Of a DNA stretch of 34,999 nucleotides, positions 33,922 through 34,999 are shown one piece after another. Within the stretch, counting starts at the first letter, position 1; every line of letters starts with the position of its first letter. A program made the position numbers and the translations under genes. This DNA comes from Bifidobacteriaceae bacterium. GTDB taxonomy: Bacteria; Actinomycetota; Actinomycetes; Actinomycetales; WQXJ01. Where the stretch lies: NCBI GenBank assembly GCA_031268215.1, contig JAIRXP010000118.1, forward strand, positions 1 to 34,999, written 5' to 3'. A model generated the notes under the pieces. The model worked only from the letters and a program-made list of their open reading frames with translations, had not been told where the DNA came from and did not search any database.

Positions 33922-34512
33922 GTGCGGTTTTCGCACCCGGTAACAGATCTGATGCTTAACTTTTTCGAGCGCTACGTAGCGCGTGGTTGGAATGAGTTCA
34001 GCCCTGACCAGATTGAGCGAGCGCTGATTGAAAGGTGCCACGCCCGGCCCGCTCCGGTCGCGATTCTTCCCGAAGGCCAAACGGACCATGAGATTAACCC
34101 GGCCGTCGAGAGATACAGACGCCCGTTGACCATCACCAACACTGCATGGCTTGAATCCGTGACGCCATCCTGCGATTTTGTGGACCATGATCTGTCCTTG
34201 TTCTACCACCTGGAACCGCTCGAAGAGGACGCTCCCCGGGAGAAAGCGCTGCAGCACGGGGTGGCAGAAGAACACACTCACGCGCGCAGGCTTACAGTTC
34301 TGCTCAAGGAGTCACGGGAGCGCGAACCGAAGCCATCGGGATACACCATTATGGGCTGGATTGGTGACCGGCATGTCGGTTCGCTCATTGAGGCCATGTC
34401 AGCACCGCCGGACTGCCCCCAGGATCCGCAGGAGGATAGGTTCCGGAGGTATCTGGGAGCGTGGCACACAGCCACGCTCCGGCCGTGTCGCACGCGGTCA
34501 GCGGAACGCTGA
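33922..34512 (+). CDS. Hypothetical protein
   Basis: This protein of about 196 residues is mixed alpha/beta and matches no family I know. It begins with RFSHPVTDLMLNFFERYVARGW and has a hydrophilic middle (INPAVERYRRPLTIT). A segment TPSCDFVDHDLSLFYHLEPLEED follows, and the C-terminus is positively charged (TLRPCRTRSAER). The start is not clear: a TTG at 33892, a GTG at 33922 and an ATG at 33952 are in frame, and GGGAGG at about 33901-33906 lies some 15 bases before the GTG. It is in an eroded region and may itself be a fragment. Codon use seems less GC-biased than in nearby genes, which hints at foreign origin. Confidence 0.5.
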   Translation: MRFSHPVTDLMLNFFERYVARGWNEFSPDQIERALIERCHARPAPVAILPEGQTDHEINPAVERYRRPLTITNTAWLESVTPSCDFVDHDLSLFYHLEPLEEDAPREKALQHGVAEEHTHARRLTVLLKESREREPKPSGYTIMGWIGDRHVGSLIEAMSAPPDCPQDPQEDRFRRYLGAWHTATLRPCRTRSAER

Positions 34513-34546
34513 CCGGCGAAGACGCGGAAGGCAAGCAGAGTTTGAA

Positions 34547-34581
34547 GCCTAGGAGGCCGGTTGTTCACCGGCCTCCTAGGC
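34547..34581. terminator. Strong perfect hairpin
   Basis: A 14-bp perfect stem (34547-34560 with 34568-34581) encloses a 7-base loop, TTGTTCA. It lies 35 bases after the hypothetical gene and may terminate transcription in both directions. There is no T-run, as usual in high-GC actinobacteria. Confidence 0.6.
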
Positions 34582-34681
34582 CTGTTGGTGCAACACGGAC
34601 TGATTTGACAAGGTGGGCCATCGCGACCTTGGCGGCGAGGAAGTTGGCTAGCCATTCAGGGGCGGTCTAGCAAGCGCAGAA

Positions 34682-34999
34682 GCGGCATTCGGCATCTTCG
34701 GCGCTGATGTGTTCTTGGTCATCTCCGGTGTGGTCATACCGATCACCTTGACCGGCCAGACGCCCGTGTCTTTCGTGACGGCACGGATAGCGGGGCTATT
34801 TCCCGTCTATTGGGTCGCAGTGCCGGCAAGAGCCGGCGATGTTCTTGCCGCCCAATGGACCCTTTGGGCCGAGTTACGATATCCACTTGCCGCTGGGATC
34901 ACTCGTAATAGCTTGGCTCTCGCAGAGCTTTGCTCCTGCCGCTGTACTGGGTTTGGCGGTTCTGACTTCGACCGCAGCAGCGACGGCAATGCATTATGT
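34682..34999 (+). pseudogene. Degraded acyltransferase-3 (OafA/YrhL-like) gene, running off the window
   Basis: A frame without a start codon (open from 34652) reads FGIFGADVFLVISGVVI and then RIAGLFPVYWVAV, which match the GVDxFFVISGFxI and RRxxRIxPxYW motifs of membrane acyltransferase-3 proteins. Shortly after comes QWTLWAELRYPL, resembling the family's (F)WTLxxExxFY motif. That motif normally lies about 50 residues further on, so a deletion is likely. There is no start, ribosome binding site or N-terminal first helix. This is most likely a decayed gene, though its end lies beyond the window. Confidence 0.5.

Noticed and set aside
34461..34670. Small plus-strand frame across the hairpin
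   Set aside because: It overlaps the preceding gene and the terminator hairpin, with no ribosome binding site or family.
1..34999. CRISPR array, rRNA, insertion sequence transposase or integrase
   Set aside because: No regularly spaced repeats, rRNA signatures or transposase/integrase motifs were seen on either strand.

Overview
High-GC, gene-dense DNA with many GTG/TTG starts and ATGA/GTGA overlaps. It also has apparently leaderless genes, a FhaA-like FHA protein and an LPxTG-anchored adhesin. Together these point to an actinobacterium (class Actinomycetes), and the MucBP and InlB-type repeats suggest a host- or surface-associated life. No species can be named from the sequence.

Layout. 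1-520: minus-strand toxin-antitoxin pair, the toxin ending in a perfect palindrome, followed by the start of another gene cut by the window edge. 872-3427: four overlapping plus-strand genes (membrane protein, small winged-helix regulator, ABC ATPase, ABC-2 permease). 3673-4227: hypothetical protein. 4218-14168: a minus-strand run of seven almost gapless genes. In transcription order these are a FhaA-like FHA protein, a SEDS glycosyltransferase fused to a penicillin-binding transpeptidase, a PP2C phosphatase, a protein-kinase-like protein, a 5-TM membrane protein, a P-loop GTPase with a zinc-ribbon remnant, and a large C-terminally anchored protein in the position of a GTPase-associated partner. 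14346-17583: a divergent operon of a caspase-like protease and two unknown proteins, ending in a hairpin. 17811-19268: a DUF4407 membrane coiled-coil protein. 19419-19826: an orphan PIN-domain gene. 19893-29354: a 3153-residue LPxTG surface protein. 29713-30858: a divergent lipoprotein with a GH43/GH32-like fold. 31050-33052: a small protein and a GH13 alpha-glucosidase. 33303-34999: an eroded region with a frameshifted MFS transporter, an unknown gene, a strong hairpin and a decayed acyltransferase-3 gene.

The main point of interest is 4218-17583 (perhaps to 19268). The FHA, RodA/PbpA, PstP and PknB-type parts mirror the housekeeping actinobacterial fhaA-pstP-rodA-pbpA-pknB cluster, but here they are rearranged. 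RodA and PbpA are fused, the kinase is divergent, and the set is joined to a GTPase module and a divergent caspase. GTPase, kinase, PP2C, FHA and caspase parts are typical of the NTPase-centred conflict and cell-death systems described by comparative genomics in actinobacteria and other multicellular bacteria. A working hypothesis is a signalling device that couples peptidoglycan synthesis or damage sensing to caspase-driven death or dormancy. The domains are read from sequence; the joint function is inference.
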